Assembly: GCF_020782115.1 (NCBI RefSeq)
Contig: NZ_JAJGMW010000023.1
Location: 1-64,000, forward strand
DNA from: Leeuwenhoekiella parthenopeia
Lineage (GTDB): Bacteria > Bacteroidota > Bacteroidia > Flavobacteriales > Flavobacteriaceae
Direction: 5' to 3'
Length of the DNA: 64,000 bases
Within the stretch, counting starts at the first letter, position 1; each line of letters begins with the position of its first letter. Of this stretch, positions 44,886 to 53,490 are shown in pieces. The notes beneath the pieces are model-generated. The model was not told the origin of the DNA, did no database searches, and saw nothing but the letters and a program-made list of their open reading frames with translations. Position numbers and translations under genes: made by a program.

Positions 44886-46097
44886 ATGAAAAACCTGCTC
44901 AGGCAGTTGGGACCCGGTCTTTTATTTGCCGGGGCGGCAATAGGCGTCTCGCATTTGGTACAGTCTACCCGGGCCGGTGCCGACTATGGTTTGGGTCTGT
45001 TATGGGCTTTGGTACTCATACACCTCATAAAATATCCGTTTTTTCAGTTTGGCCCACGTTACGCAGCTGCCACCGGCACCAGTTTGCTTGAGGGTTATCT
45101 AAAGCTGGGTAAGCCGTTATTGGTGCTTTATTTCATCATCAATTTGCTCACGATGTTTACCATTCAAACAGCGGTAACCATTGTGACCGCAGGTATTGCG
45201 ACCTATATCTTCGGGATGGACTGGAGCATTACCACCTGGTCTCTCATTGTCACCGCCTGTTGTGCGGCTATCTTACTAGTAGGCCGGTATTCTTTTTTAG
45301 ACAAACTGATGAAGGTGATTGTAATCACACTTACAATAAGTACTCTAGCTGCGGTTCTAATTGCCGGTTTTGAACCCCATCAGCCCGTATCTTTCGAGCA
45401 AATCATCCCCACAGACACTATTGGAATCGCTTTTTTAATCGCCTTTATGGGCTGGATGCCTGCGCCGCTCGATATTTCGATCTGGCATTCGCTTTGGTCT
45501 CTAGAGAAAGCCAAAGAAGATAAAATCACCCGCAAATCGGCCGTGTTTGATTTCAATATCGGTTTTTTGGGAACCATTATTGTTGGCGCCTGCTTTATAA
45601 GCCTTGGAGCCCTTATTATGAACAATTCGGGCGAATCATTTAGCGCCAGCGGCGGAGCATTTGCCAAACAGCTTATTGATATGTACACCAGCAGTCTCGG
45701 CAATTGGGCGTTTTACATCATAGGCCTGGCAGCGCTTACCACCATGTTCAGCACTACGCTGACCACGCTTGACGCATCGCCCCGGGCGATGAATAAAACC
45801 CTCGAGTTGCTTACAGGCAAAATACAAAAACGGGGTTATGCGGCCTGGATGCTCGTTTTGATCTCCGGTACCGTTTGTATTTTGTTCTTTTTAACCAGCG
45901 AAATGGGCAGACTGGTGGAGATTGCTACCATTCTTTCATTTTTAACCGCTCCCTTTTTTGCGATTGCAAACTACTTTGCCATGAATTCTAAAGATGTCGC
46001 CGAAGAAGATCGCCCCAGCACCGCACTTAAAATTGCCAGCTGGGCAGGTATTGTATTATTGGTTGCCTTTGGGATTTGGTATTTGAGCACTCTTTAA
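44886..46097 (+). CDS. Nramp-superfamily transporter with altered metal-site motifs
   Basis: A 403-residue inner-membrane protein with about eleven helices. The N-terminus GPGLLFAGAAIGVSHLVQST aligns with helix 1 of Nramp transporters (GPG...DPGN), but the metal-binding Asp and Asn of D-P-G-N are replaced (I-G-V-S-H). The helix 6 motif M-P-H appears as GWMPAPLDISIWHSLW, so Pro is kept but His is not. It therefore may carry another ion or work without the usual manganese/iron site. It follows the sigma factor by 5 bp and overlaps the end of the convergent Lrp gene by 42 bp. Confidence 0.8.
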   Translation: MKNLLRQLGPGLLFAGAAIGVSHLVQSTRAGADYGLGLLWALVLIHLIKYPFFQFGPRYAAATGTSLLEGYLKLGKPLLVLYFIINLLTMFTIQTAVTIVTAGIATYIFGMDWSITTWSLIVTACCAAILLVGRYSFLDKLMKVIVITLTISTLAAVLIAGFEPHQPVSFEQIIPTDTIGIAFLIAFMGWMPAPLDISIWHSLWSLEKAKEDKITRKSAVFDFNIGFLGTIIVGACFISLGALIMNNSGESFSASGGAFAKQLIDMYTSSLGNWAFYIIGLAALTTMFSTTLTTLDASPRAMNKTLELLTGKIQKRGYAAWMLVLISGTVCILFFLTSEMGRLVEIATILSFLTAPFFAIANYFAMNSKDVAEEDRPSTALKIASWAGIVLLVAFGIWYLSTL

Positions 46098-46559
46098 CTT
46101 CAGCTTTTCGCGATCTTCCCTGCGGGTGCGTATGGGCGCATTTTCAATCACGGTAGACAACACAATGTGCGTTTTGGTTTCACCATACGTGATGAGCTTG
46201 TCTATAAATTCTTCCAGATGAAACTGGTCAAACAGCACCACTTCCATAAAAATATTTTCATTACCCGTGATGCGATAACAATTGAGCACTTCTGTAAAGT
46301 CGTGCACTTTCTCTAAAAAGGGTTTAAGCCTACCCATAAAAGCGCGCAGGGTAATGATGGCTTTAAGCTGATGTCCCGAACCTATGTGCGAAACTTCGGC
46401 TTTATAGCCAATTAAAACCCCTGCATCTTCCATTTTACGAATGCGTTCTGCAACAGCCGGTGACGTAACTCCCACTTCGCGGCTTATCGCACTTACCGAC
46501 ATACGCGCATTGCGCTGCAAGATTTGCAGTATTTTCCAATTTGTGGCGTCTATTTGCAT
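46056..46559 (-). CDS. Lrp/AsnC-family transcriptional regulator
   Basis: This 167-residue protein has an N-terminal helix-turn-helix (NWKILQILQRNARMSVSAIS, then REVGVTSPAVAERIRKMEDA) and a C-terminal RAM/ligand-binding domain (YKAEVSHIGSGHQLKAIITL through ITYGETKTHIVLSTVIENAP). Such proteins form octamers that sense amino acids. The gene is preceded by a perfect 23-bp dyad at 46578-46600 that is a likely auto-regulatory site. Its 3' end overlaps the Nramp-like gene by 42 bp in convergent orientation. Confidence 0.93.
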   Translation of the reverse strand: MQIDATNWKILQILQRNARMSVSAISREVGVTSPAVAERIRKMEDAGVLIGYKAEVSHIGSGHQLKAIITLRAFMGRLKPFLEKVHDFTEVLNCYRITGNENIFMEVVLFDQFHLEEFIDKLITYGETKTHIVLSTVIENAPIRTRREDREKLKLKSAQIPNPKGNQ

Positions 46560-46577
46560 TTTAAATAAAAAAGCGTT

Positions 46578-46600
46578 TTTACTTTAAATCTTAAAGTAAA
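46578..46600. promoter_or_regulatory. Perfect inverted repeat, probable Lrp/AsnC operator
   Basis: Arms TTTACTTTAA and TTAAAGTAAA flank the spacer ATC, all 10 bp matching. It lies 19-41 bp before the Lrp start. Outer GCGT and ACGC continue the symmetry further out. The divergent helical-bundle gene starts 73 bp away, so it could be affected too. Confidence 0.65.
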
Positions 46601-46648
46601 TGTACGCCTAAAATTTAATTACTACATACAAAACTCTGTGAATTCAGG

Positions 46649-46656
46649 TAAATTTG
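46649..46656 (+). promoter_or_regulatory. Candidate -7 element TAAATTTG upstream of the helical-bundle gene
   Basis: An exact TAnnTTTG match, 17 bp before ATG 46673. No clear -33 TTG. Confidence 0.35.
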
Positions 46657-46672
46657 AGTGAGTTTTAAAATT

Positions 46673-47056
46673 ATGAGATACACTCCGTTAAATAGTAAAC
46701 TGTACAACCAGGCACAGGAAATTCTGAAGCTATCGCGCTCTATTTCAAGCTATCTGGTTTACGATTTAGCTCCGTTGCAAAGCAATGGAAGCGAGAATCC
46801 GTACGTCTACTTTTCCGGAGATATCGTTCGGGACTCAGACTCTCTGGCACCCGAAATATTGAAAGCCGAAAGTCAGGTTTTTCAGGATGACCGCCTGCGT
46901 TACGCAGCCTCTCTAGAGCGGCTTACAGCACGCCTCTACAGCACATGCGAGCGCCTGGAGCGTGCCGAAAGCAACGGTAAAGATTTTCTCAACATCCTTA
47001 GAATCGAGTTGCGCAAATTCCGCAGACTGCAGCGCAAGTGGATGATGACGCTATAA
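46673..47056 (+). CDS. Four-helix-bundle-like protein A (function unknown)
   Basis: A 127-residue all-helical cytoplasmic protein. ATG 46673 is chosen over GTG 46658, which would leave almost no leader after the -7 element. It starts LNSKLYNQAQEILKLSRSIS, with later helices LRYAASLERLTARLYSTCER and LRIELRKFRRLQRKWMM. It is paralogous to the next gene (shared LYxxAxEILKL...I and L-R-x-E-x-x-x-F-R...W patterns). The layout is like the S23/intervening-sequence four-helix-bundle family, although the usual NIAEG helix start is degenerate here. Role unknown. Confidence 0.6.
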   Translation: MRYTPLNSKLYNQAQEILKLSRSISSYLVYDLAPLQSNGSENPYVYFSGDIVRDSDSLAPEILKAESQVFQDDRLRYAASLERLTARLYSTCERLERAESNGKDFLNILRIELRKFRRLQRKWMMTL

Positions 47057-47146
47057 AGCAGGATTCCTTTTTATTTTTCCACGCCCGCCTCTGTCTATTC
47101 CTTAAGAAAACCCTATTTTAGGGATACAGCACAAAATCCAAAAAAC

Positions 47147-47671
47147 ATGTCTTCAGAAGATGATACTCCTTATGAGGATTACCGTTCAAGCCCGTTATAC
47201 CAAAAAGCCTACGAAATTTTAAAGCTGGCCAACCGCATTGCCGAAATCGCCTCGTCTTACGAATTGCAGAGCGACACGCCTGAAGAACAGGAAATCCTGC
47301 GCAGCCATGCGATTTATATCCGGGAAGATGCTTCAATCATACCCGCAAAAATTGCCGGTGCGTGGAACTGCGATCTCTACGACATCAAAATGGAAAAGGC
47401 CGCGATCATTCGCAAATGCGCCCGCGAACTCGCCACGCATATGACCGGACTCGAGATGTATGGCTTTAAAGAAACCGAATACCTCGATTTACTGCGCGAC
47501 GAGATTGAGCATTTCCGGGTTTTATTTGCCCAGTGGGTGCAGACTTTTGACCCGTGGAATTACATCATAGACCGCTGGGGCTTGTTTAATCCGCCGGGAG
47601 TGAACTACGACGATCCCGACCCGGATGACGATATACCTTTCGATCCCGATGATTTTGATTTTGAGGATTAG
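47147..47671 (+). CDS. Four-helix-bundle-like protein B with acidic tail
   Basis: This 174-residue cytoplasmic protein starts YRSSPLYQKAYEILKLANRI. Its second helix, REDASIIPAKIAGAWNCDLY, and the following MEKAAIIRKCARELATHMTG and YLDLLRDEIEHFRVLFAQWV match the pattern of S23-type four-helix-bundle proteins (R-x-A-x-S-I-P-A-N-I-A-E-G). The C-terminal 30 residues are almost all Asp, Pro and Phe (DDPDPDDDIPFDPDDFDFED). It is a tandem paralogue of the gene 90 bp upstream. No rRNA is nearby, so the intervening-sequence role of S23 does not apply. A protein-interaction role is possible. Confidence 0.65.
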   Translation: MSSEDDTPYEDYRSSPLYQKAYEILKLANRIAEIASSYELQSDTPEEQEILRSHAIYIREDASIIPAKIAGAWNCDLYDIKMEKAAIIRKCARELATHMTGLEMYGFKETEYLDLLRDEIEHFRVLFAQWVQTFDPWNYIIDRWGLFNPPGVNYDDPDPDDDIPFDPDDFDFED

Positions 47672-47746
47672 ATATGCTAGACTTGAGACACTAGATTTTA
47701 GAGATTAGATCCCGGAAACTATAGTATGAAGTCTACTATTTGGCAT

Positions 47747-47828
47747 TTGGGCGTGCCCCTGCGGGTCGGGCCATACGCTGCAAGTCCTCGCTACGCTCCG
47801 GGCTTTCCGCTGCTGTCCCTCACGCGAG
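47747..47828. repeat. GGGCG...CCGCTGCT dispersed repeat, better copy
   Basis: It runs TTGGGCGTGCCCCTGCGGGT through CCATACGCTGCAAGTCCTCG to TTTCCGCTGCTGTCCCTCAC. It has no frame of its own. A more degenerate copy is at 20775-20873. Confidence 0.55.
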
Positions 47829-47857
47829 TTTAAATGCTAGATTCCAGTTAAAAAAAA

Positions 47858-47890
47858 AGACCTCACAGGTTTTAAAAACCTGTGAGGTCT
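47858..47890. repeat. CCTCACAGG hairpin, second copy
   Basis: It has the same 15-bp arms as the hairpin at 11012-11044, with loop TAA instead of TGG. A run of As precedes it on the plus strand, giving a T-tract for minus-strand transcription, but no minus-strand gene ends here, since icmF stops at 48209, before this point. Confidence 0.75.
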
Positions 47891-47913
47891 AAATTTCAAA
47901 TAAGAATTAAAAA

Positions 47914-48190
47914 CCCTTCGGCTTCGCTCAGGGTAAGTCCTTCGATAAAACTCAGGACAGGCGATTCGCGCACTATTTCCTGCGGCAAAGCCTTCTTTTC
48001 AAGAAACCTTTACACTTCTAAAAAAAATTCAGATTAAAAGAGCGACCCTTCGCATTCGCTCAGGGTAAGCGATATACTCAAGATTTTATCTGGATTGTCT
48101 CTCTAACCAACGTTTATCATAAACTAGAAAGACCCTTCGGCTTCGCTCAGGGTAAGCGATTCGCACACTATTTCCTTCGGCAAAGCCTTG
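47914..48190. repeat. Tandem CTTCGCTCAGGG and GCGATTCGC repeat units
   Basis: Unit A (CCCTTCGGCTTCGCTCAGGG plus TAAG) occurs at 47914-47937, 48046-48069 (one variant, CGCATTCGC) and 48133-48156. Unit B (GCGATTCGCGCACTATTTCC then GCGGCAAAGCCTT) occurs at 47961-47994 and 48156-48189. The order is A-B-A-A-B, ending beside the icmF stop. Confidence 0.75.
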
Positions 48191-48208
48191 GAACTAGTGG
48201 CTCTCTGC

Positions 48209-51200
48209 TTACATATTTCTCCTATACTGCCCTCCTACTTCAAAAAGGGCGCTGGTGATTTGACCTAAAGAACAAACCTTGGTGGCTTCCATCAGGTGTT
48301 CAAAGATATTTTCATTTTGAACTGCCGCGTTTTGTATGCCTTCCAACGCTTTTTGGGCTTTGTCTTCATAAGCCTTATGCAGCTGCGTAAGGGTTTTAAT
48401 TTGCGCCTTTTTTTCAGCTTCGGTAGCTCTGATGACTTCCATAGGTTTTACGGTAGGCGAACCGGTGCTGCTCAAAAAGGTATTAACCCCGATAATCGGG
48501 AATTCCCCGTTATGCTTCAAGGTTTCGTAATACAGGCTTTCTTCCTGTATTTTACTGCGCTGGTACATGGTTTCCATCGCGCCAAGCACTCCGCCTCTTT
48601 CAGTAATACGATCAAATTCAAGCAATACGGCTTCTTCCACAAGGTCGGTTAGTTCTTCAATAATAAAAGCGCCCTGAATGGGATTTTCATTTTTAGCCAG
48701 ACCTAATTCCTTATTGATAATCAGCTGTATCGCCATCGCACGGCGCACACTTTCTTCGGTTGGCGTAGTAATCGCCTCATCGTAGGCGTTGGTATGCAGC
48801 GAATTACAATTGTCGTAAATCGCGTACAATGCCTGTAAGGTGGTGCGTATGTCGTTAAAGTCAATTTCCTGCGCGTGTAGCGAGCGACCCGAAGTCTGTA
48901 TGTGATACTTCAGCATTTGCGCTCTGGAGTTGGCGCCGTATTTAAGCTTTAAGGCTTTCGCCCAAATCTTACGCGCCACACGCCCAATCACAGCATATTC
49001 CGGATCAATCCCGTTGCTAAAGAAAAACGAAAGATTGGGACCAAATTTATTGATATCCATCCCACGGCTCAGGTAATATTCCACATAGGTAAAACCATTT
49101 GCCAATGTAAATGCCAGTTGCGTGATGGGGTTCGCACCCGCTTCCGCAATATGATAACCTGAAATAGAAACCGAATAGAAATTACGGATCTGGTTTTCGA
49201 TGAAATATTCCTGCACATCGCCCATAAGACGCAAGGCAAATTCCGTAGAAAAAATACAGGTGTTTTGTGCCTGATCTTCCTTTAAAATATCGGCCTGTAC
49301 GGTACCTCGCACCTGACTGATGGTTTCAGCTTTGATTTTTTCATAAACGGCTTTAGGCAACACCTGATCTCCGGTAATACCCAGCAGCATAAGCCCCAGA
49401 CCGTTGTTTCCTTCCGGCAGGGTCCTTTCAGCCTGCTTGGCCTCGGTAGAAAAATTCTCGTATTTGGGACGCTCCAGACCTTTGTCATCGTAGTTTACTT
49501 TCAGCTTTTCTTCAACCTCATTTTCCAGCCCGTTTTCCCTGATGTATTTCTCACAAGCCTGATCGATTGCCGCGTTCATAAAAAAGCCCAGCAGCATAGG
49601 CGCAGGCCCATTTATGGTCATACTTACCGAAGTCATCGGGTTTGACAGATCAAAGCCCGAATACAGCTTCTTGGCATCATCCAGACAGCAGATCGAAACC
49701 CCCGCATTACCTATTTTTCCGTAAATATCAGGACGGTGATCGGGGTCATTACCGTAAAGCGTCACACTGTCAAAAGCCGTAGAAAGGCGCTTTGCCGGTA
49801 AACCCATACTCACATAATGAAAACGGCGGTTGGTACGCTCGGGTCCACCCTCACCCGCAAACATTCGGGTAGGATCTTCGCCGGTACGTTTAAAAGGATA
49901 TAGTCCGGCCGTATATGGGAACTCTCCCGGTACGTTTTCCTGCAATACCCACTTTAAAATATCACCCCAGGCCTCATATTTTGGCAAAGCCACTTTAGGA
50001 ATTTGCTGATGGGAAAGCGATTCGGTATGCGTGTCGATTTTAATTTCTTTGTCCCGTACTCTAAATGTATAAACCGGATTTTTATAACGGTTAACCTTCT
50101 CTTCCCAGCCGGTAATCACTTCCCAATTGTAGGGATCGAGATCCATTTTAAGTTTATCAAATTCGGCCAGTAAAAGTTTAGCCAAATCACCATCCTGTAA
50201 ATCTTCCTCCAAAACAAGACCTGCTTTATCTAAATCAGGCACTTTACCGGTAAGTGTTTCAATGGTTTTATAAATACCAAAAAGCTTCTGTGCCACAGCA
50301 CTTTGCGTAAGCGCCGTGTCGTCATAACTGCGGTTGTTTTCGGCAATTTCTGAAAGGTAGCGCGTACGTGCCGGTGGGATCACAAATATCTTTTCAGACA
50401 TCTCATCACTGATCTCAAATGTGCTTTTAAGACTGGCATTGGTTTTGGTGGCCAACGCATCCATAATCGCTTTGTACAGGCGATTCATTCCGGGATCGTT
50501 AAACTGGCTGGCGATAGTGCCGTAGATGGGCAAATCATCCTGCGGAGTATCCCACAATTGATGATTGCGCATATATTGTTTTTTTACGTCGCGCAAGGCA
50601 TCCTGCGCCCCGCGCTTGTCGAACTTGTTAATGGCAACCAAATCTGCAAAATCAAGCATATCAATTTTCTCGAGCTGGGTGGCTGCACCAAACTCAGGCG
50701 TCATCACATACAACGAGACATCGCTGTGATCCAGGATTTCGGTATCGCTCTGACCAATACCACTGGTTTCCAGAATAATCAAATCATATTCAGCCGCTTT
50801 AAGCACCTCAACCGCTTCCTGCACGTGTTTAGAAAGGGCCAGATTGCTCTGACGGGTCGCCAGCGAACGCATATACACCTGTGGTGAATTGATCGCATTC
50901 ATACGGATTCGGTCTCCTAAAAGCGCTCCGCCGGTTTTCCGTTTTGAAGGATCGACAGACACAATCCCAAGGGTCTTCTGAGGAAAATCGGTAAGAAAGC
51001 GACGTACGAGTTCGTCAACCAATGATGATTTACCGGCGCCACCGGTCCCGGTAATTCCCAAAACAGGAGTCTTCTCTGGTTTGTTTTCAAACTTAAATAG
51101 CTCTAAGAAGGTATCGTGATCATTTTCTGCTGTAGAGATTAAGCGCGCAATCGTGTTCACTTCCTTTTGCCCGAGCCTCTCTTTTAGATCAACTCCCCCT

Positions 51201-51652
51201 TTGGGGGCGGGGGGACTAAAGTCGGCTTTCTCCACCAAATCATTAATCATTCCCTGCAAACCCATTTCGCGCCCATCATCGGGTGCATAAATGCGGGTAA
51301 TACCATAATTCATCAACTCCTCGATCTCTTCGGGAAGGATCACACCGCCGCCACCGCCGAAAATTTTGATATGCCCCGCTCCTTTTTCCTGAAGCAGGTC
51401 ATACATATATTTAAAATATTCGGTATGCCCGCCCTGATAGGAAGTCATGGCGATTGCCTGCACATCTTCCTGAATAGCAGTATTAACAACCTCCTCCACG
51501 CTGCGGTCGTGACCCAGGTGAATAACTTCGACCCCGGTAGACTGAATGATGCGGCGCATGATGTTGATGGCAGCATCGTGACCGTCAAAAAGAGAGGCTG
51601 CGGTTACGATACGTACTTTATGAGTAGGCGAATAGGGCTTGATTTGATTCAT
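48209..51652 (-). CDS. icmF: Fused isobutyryl-CoA-mutase-type enzyme (B12 domain, GTPase chaperone, mutase)
   Basis: IcmF interconverts isobutyryl-CoA and n-butyryl-CoA (or related acyl-CoAs) using adenosylcobalamin. The 1147-residue chain has an N-terminal B12-binding domain (DGHDAA with His25 as axial ligand; GGHTEYF) and a MeaB-like GTPase ([12 protein letters not shown] at 199-210, [19 protein letters not shown]). The mutase domain has [20 protein letters not shown]. The TAGLYPFKR pocket matches IcmF rather than methylmalonyl-CoA mutase. Residues 146-153 (SPPAPKGG) in the linker are encoded by a palindromic repeat-like sequence (51191-51217). Confidence 0.93.
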   Translation of the reverse strand: MNQIKPYSPTHKVRIVTAASLFDGHDAAINIMRRIIQSTGVEVIHLGHDRSVEEVVNTAIQEDVQAIAMTSYQGGHTEYFKYMYDLLQEKGAGHIKIFGGGGGVILPEEIEELMNYGITRIYAPDDGREMGLQGMINDLVEKADFSPPAPKGGVDLKERLGQKEVNTIARLISTAENDHDTFLELFKFENKPEKTPVLGITGTGGAGKSSLVDELVRRFLTDFPQKTLGIVSVDPSKRKTGGALLGDRIRMNAINSPQVYMRSLATRQSNLALSKHVQEAVEVLKAAEYDLIILETSGIGQSDTEILDHSDVSLYVMTPEFGAATQLEKIDMLDFADLVAINKFDKRGAQDALRDVKKQYMRNHQLWDTPQDDLPIYGTIASQFNDPGMNRLYKAIMDALATKTNASLKSTFEISDEMSEKIFVIPPARTRYLSEIAENNRSYDDTALTQSAVAQKLFGIYKTIETLTGKVPDLDKAGLVLEEDLQDGDLAKLLLAEFDKLKMDLDPYNWEVITGWEEKVNRYKNPVYTFRVRDKEIKIDTHTESLSHQQIPKVALPKYEAWGDILKWVLQENVPGEFPYTAGLYPFKRTGEDPTRMFAGEGGPERTNRRFHYVSMGLPAKRLSTAFDSVTLYGNDPDHRPDIYGKIGNAGVSICCLDDAKKLYSGFDLSNPMTSVSMTINGPAPMLLGFFMNAAIDQACEKYIRENGLENEVEEKLKVNYDDKGLERPKYENFSTEAKQAERTLPEGNNGLGLMLLGITGDQVLPKAVYEKIKAETISQVRGTVQADILKEDQAQNTCIFSTEFALRLMGDVQEYFIENQIRNFYSVSISGYHIAEAGANPITQLAFTLANGFTYVEYYLSRGMDINKFGPNLSFFFSNGIDPEYAVIGRVARKIWAKALKLKYGANSRAQMLKYHIQTSGRSLHAQEIDFNDIRTTLQALYAIYDNCNSLHTNAYDEAITTPTEESVRRAMAIQLIINKELGLAKNENPIQGAFIIEELTDLVEEAVLLEFDRITERGGVLGAMETMYQRSKIQEESLYYETLKHNGEFPIIGVNTFLSSTGSPTVKPMEVIRATEAEKKAQIKTLTQLHKAYEDKAQKALEGIQNAAVQNENIFEHLMEATKVCSLGQITSALFEVGGQYRRNM
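51191..51217. repeat. G/C-run palindromic element inside the icmF coding frame
   Basis: AACTCCCCC then TTTGGGGGCGGGGGGACT is a G/C-run palindrome of the kind found in flavobacterial intergenic spaces. Here it lies in frame in the linker between the B12 and GTPase domains of IcmF and supplies its SPPAPKGG residues. Its base pattern is unlike the surrounding coding sequence. Confidence 0.6.
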
Positions 51653-51816
51653 TCGTAATATTTTACTTTACAGAAGCTACTAAATTAAATAATTGCCACC
51701 TAAATAGCATTTATTTTACAGTATTAATATTCTAAATTGGAAGGTAATTTTCTAGATTAGCTTTAATCAAAACATCGGCTAAAAATACAGGTTGTAACTA
51801 ACCGCATCACCATATT

Positions 51817-52671
51817 ATGCAGAAAATTACGCTTTTAATCAATTGCCCTGACCGCAAGGGGATTGTAACCACCATCACGCAGTTTATTTTAGAAAAACAA
51901 GGAAACATCGTGTATCTCGATCAGCATGTGGATCGCGAGGAACGTGTGTTTTTTATGCGGGTTGAAGCTGAGTTTGACGAACCCGATTTTAGCCTGGCGC
52001 AATTTGAAAAGCAATTTGTTGACCAGTTTGAGGCCGATTACCAACTGAAATACCAGCTCTATGATGCTCTGCATAAGCCACGTCTGGCATTGTTTGTCTC
52101 GAAGTACGATCACTGCCTTTATGATCTTTTAGGGCGAAATGCTTCAGGTGAACTGGAAGTAGAAATCCCGCTCATCATCAGCAACCATCCAGACTTAGAG
52201 ATCGTGGCCAAACGCTTTGACATTCCGTTTAAATTCATTCCGGTTACTAAAGCAACCAAGGCAGCGGCGGAAGCCGAACAAATACGCATCATACGGGACA
52301 ACAAAATCGATTTGATTGTACTGGCCCGCTATATGCAGATTGTTTCCAATGATTTTGTGTCGCAGTTCAAACACCAGATCATTAATATTCACCACTCGTT
52401 TCTTCCGGCATTTATTGGTGCTAAGCCCTATCACGCGGCTTTTGAGCGTGGAGTAAAAATCATAGGTGCCACCAGCCACTACGTCACGGCAGATTTAGAC
52501 GAAGGCCCCATCATTGAGCAGGAAATCGTTCGGGTTTCTCACGTACATTCGGTTCAGGATTTCATCTTAAAAGGCCGAGATCTGGAAAAAGTGGTACTCG
52601 CGCGCGCAATCAAGGCGCATATTGAGCACAAGGTTTTGGTCTACGGCAACAAAACGGTGATTTTTGCCTAA
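51817..52671 (+). CDS. purU: Formyltetrahydrofolate deformylase
   Basis: PurU hydrolyses 10-formyltetrahydrofolate to formate and tetrahydrofolate, balancing one-carbon pools in the cytosol. The 284-residue protein has an N-terminal ACT domain (LLINCPDRKGIVTTITQFIL) that senses glycine or methionine in other bacteria. The catalytic domain has VLARYMQIVSNDFVSQF, IINIHHSFLPAFIGAKPYHA (Asn-His) and GATSHYVTADLDEGPIIEQE with the catalytic Asp. It is monocistronic and divergent from icmF. Confidence 0.95.
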   Translation: MQKITLLINCPDRKGIVTTITQFILEKQGNIVYLDQHVDREERVFFMRVEAEFDEPDFSLAQFEKQFVDQFEADYQLKYQLYDALHKPRLALFVSKYDHCLYDLLGRNASGELEVEIPLIISNHPDLEIVAKRFDIPFKFIPVTKATKAAAEAEQIRIIRDNKIDLIVLARYMQIVSNDFVSQFKHQIINIHHSFLPAFIGAKPYHAAFERGVKIIGATSHYVTADLDEGPIIEQEIVRVSHVHSVQDFILKGRDLEKVVLARAIKAHIEHKVLVYGNKTVIFA

Positions 52672-52782
52672 GGTTTTTTAATCTTAAGAAAATAGCTTAA
52701 CTTAACTCAGGTATAGACAGGATTGTACCTGTTTGCTTTTCGCAAAAGCGAAAACTTAAAATCAATTACTTAGCCCTTTTTC

Positions 52783-53484
52783 ATGAAAAAAATAATTGCT
52801 CTTGTTTTTATATTCACACTAAGCGCGTGCGCCGAATTGCAGTCTGTCGTTGACAGCCTGCCCAATCAGGTAGGAGTAGATAATGCCACCATTGCCAGCG
52901 GTCTACGTCAGGCTCTTGATTTTGGTATCGAAAAACAAGTAAGCAAACTCACCCAAAAAGACGGTTTTTACGGCAATCAGCTTGTGAAAATCCTATTACC
53001 CGAAGAACTTCAAAAAGTAGATCGCACGCTTAGAAATGTGGGGTTAGGCAGCCTGGCTGACGAAGGTTTAAAAGTGCTTAACCGCGCTGCCGAAGATGCC
53101 GTGAGTGAAGCAACTCCTATTTTTGTGGATGCGGTGAAAGGCATCACCTTTACCGATGCTAAAAATATTCTGCTGGGTAACGACACCGCTGCAACCAGTT
53201 ATTTGCAAAACCGAACGCAAACTGCGCTGTATGCAAAATTCAATCCGGTGATTCAAAATTCCTTCAGCAAAGTAGGTGCCGACAAAATCTGGACAGACCT
53301 TATTACCCGTTACAATGCCTTACCCCTTACCAATGACGTTAACCCCGACCTCACCGATTACGTTACCAACGAAGCCCTGAAGGGAGTTTATACGATGATA
53401 GCGGTTGAGGAAAAAGATATTCGCAATAATTTTGCTGCGCGTACTACGGCTTTATTAAAACGGGTTTTTGCACTTCAAGATTAA
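52783..53484 (+). CDS. DUF4197 lipoprotein
   Basis: This 233-residue protein has a lipoprotein signal MKKIIALVFIFTLSAC (lipobox Cys16). The mature helical domain has ASGLRQALDFGIEKQVSKLT, YGNQLVKILLPEELQKVDRT, ITFTDAKNILLGNDTAATSY and the end YTMIAVEEKDIRNNFAARTT, which match DUF4197. It is probably attached to a membrane facing the periplasm. Function is unknown. A PfkB-type kinase gene follows after 6 bp, so the two are probably co-transcribed, without an obvious functional link. Confidence 0.82.
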   Translation: MKKIIALVFIFTLSACAELQSVVDSLPNQVGVDNATIASGLRQALDFGIEKQVSKLTQKDGFYGNQLVKILLPEELQKVDRTLRNVGLGSLADEGLKVLNRAAEDAVSEATPIFVDAVKGITFTDAKNILLGNDTAATSYLQNRTQTALYAKFNPVIQNSFSKVGADKIWTDLITRYNALPLTNDVNPDLTDYVTNEALKGVYTMIAVEEKDIRNNFAARTTALLKRVFALQD

Positions 53485-53490
53485 AAAATT

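Larger units (their letters stand above)
47672..48208. other. Gene-free repeat cluster
   Basis: No coding potential is seen. It contains the GGGCG...CCGCTGCT element, the CCTCACAGG hairpin, three CCCTTCG...GGGTAAG units and two GCGATTCGC...CAAAGCCTT units, listed separately. Near 47677-47711, GATATGCTAGACTTGAGACA and TTTTAGAGATTAGAT form short TAGA-rich repeats. Confidence 0.7.

Noticed and set aside
47147-47671. rRNA intervening-sequence element
   Set aside because: The protein resembles the S23 bundle, but there is no 23S rRNA gene in the window, so the gene is not inside an rRNA.
47914-48190. CRISPR-like array from the repeated CTTCGCTCAGGG units
   Set aside because: Units are only three, unevenly spaced and mixed with a second repeat type; there are no uniform spacers and no cas genes.
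51191-51217. Frameshift or sequencing error in icmF at the G/C runs
   Set aside because: The frame is continuous through the element and both flanking domains are intact in the same frame, so the runs are most likely read correctly.
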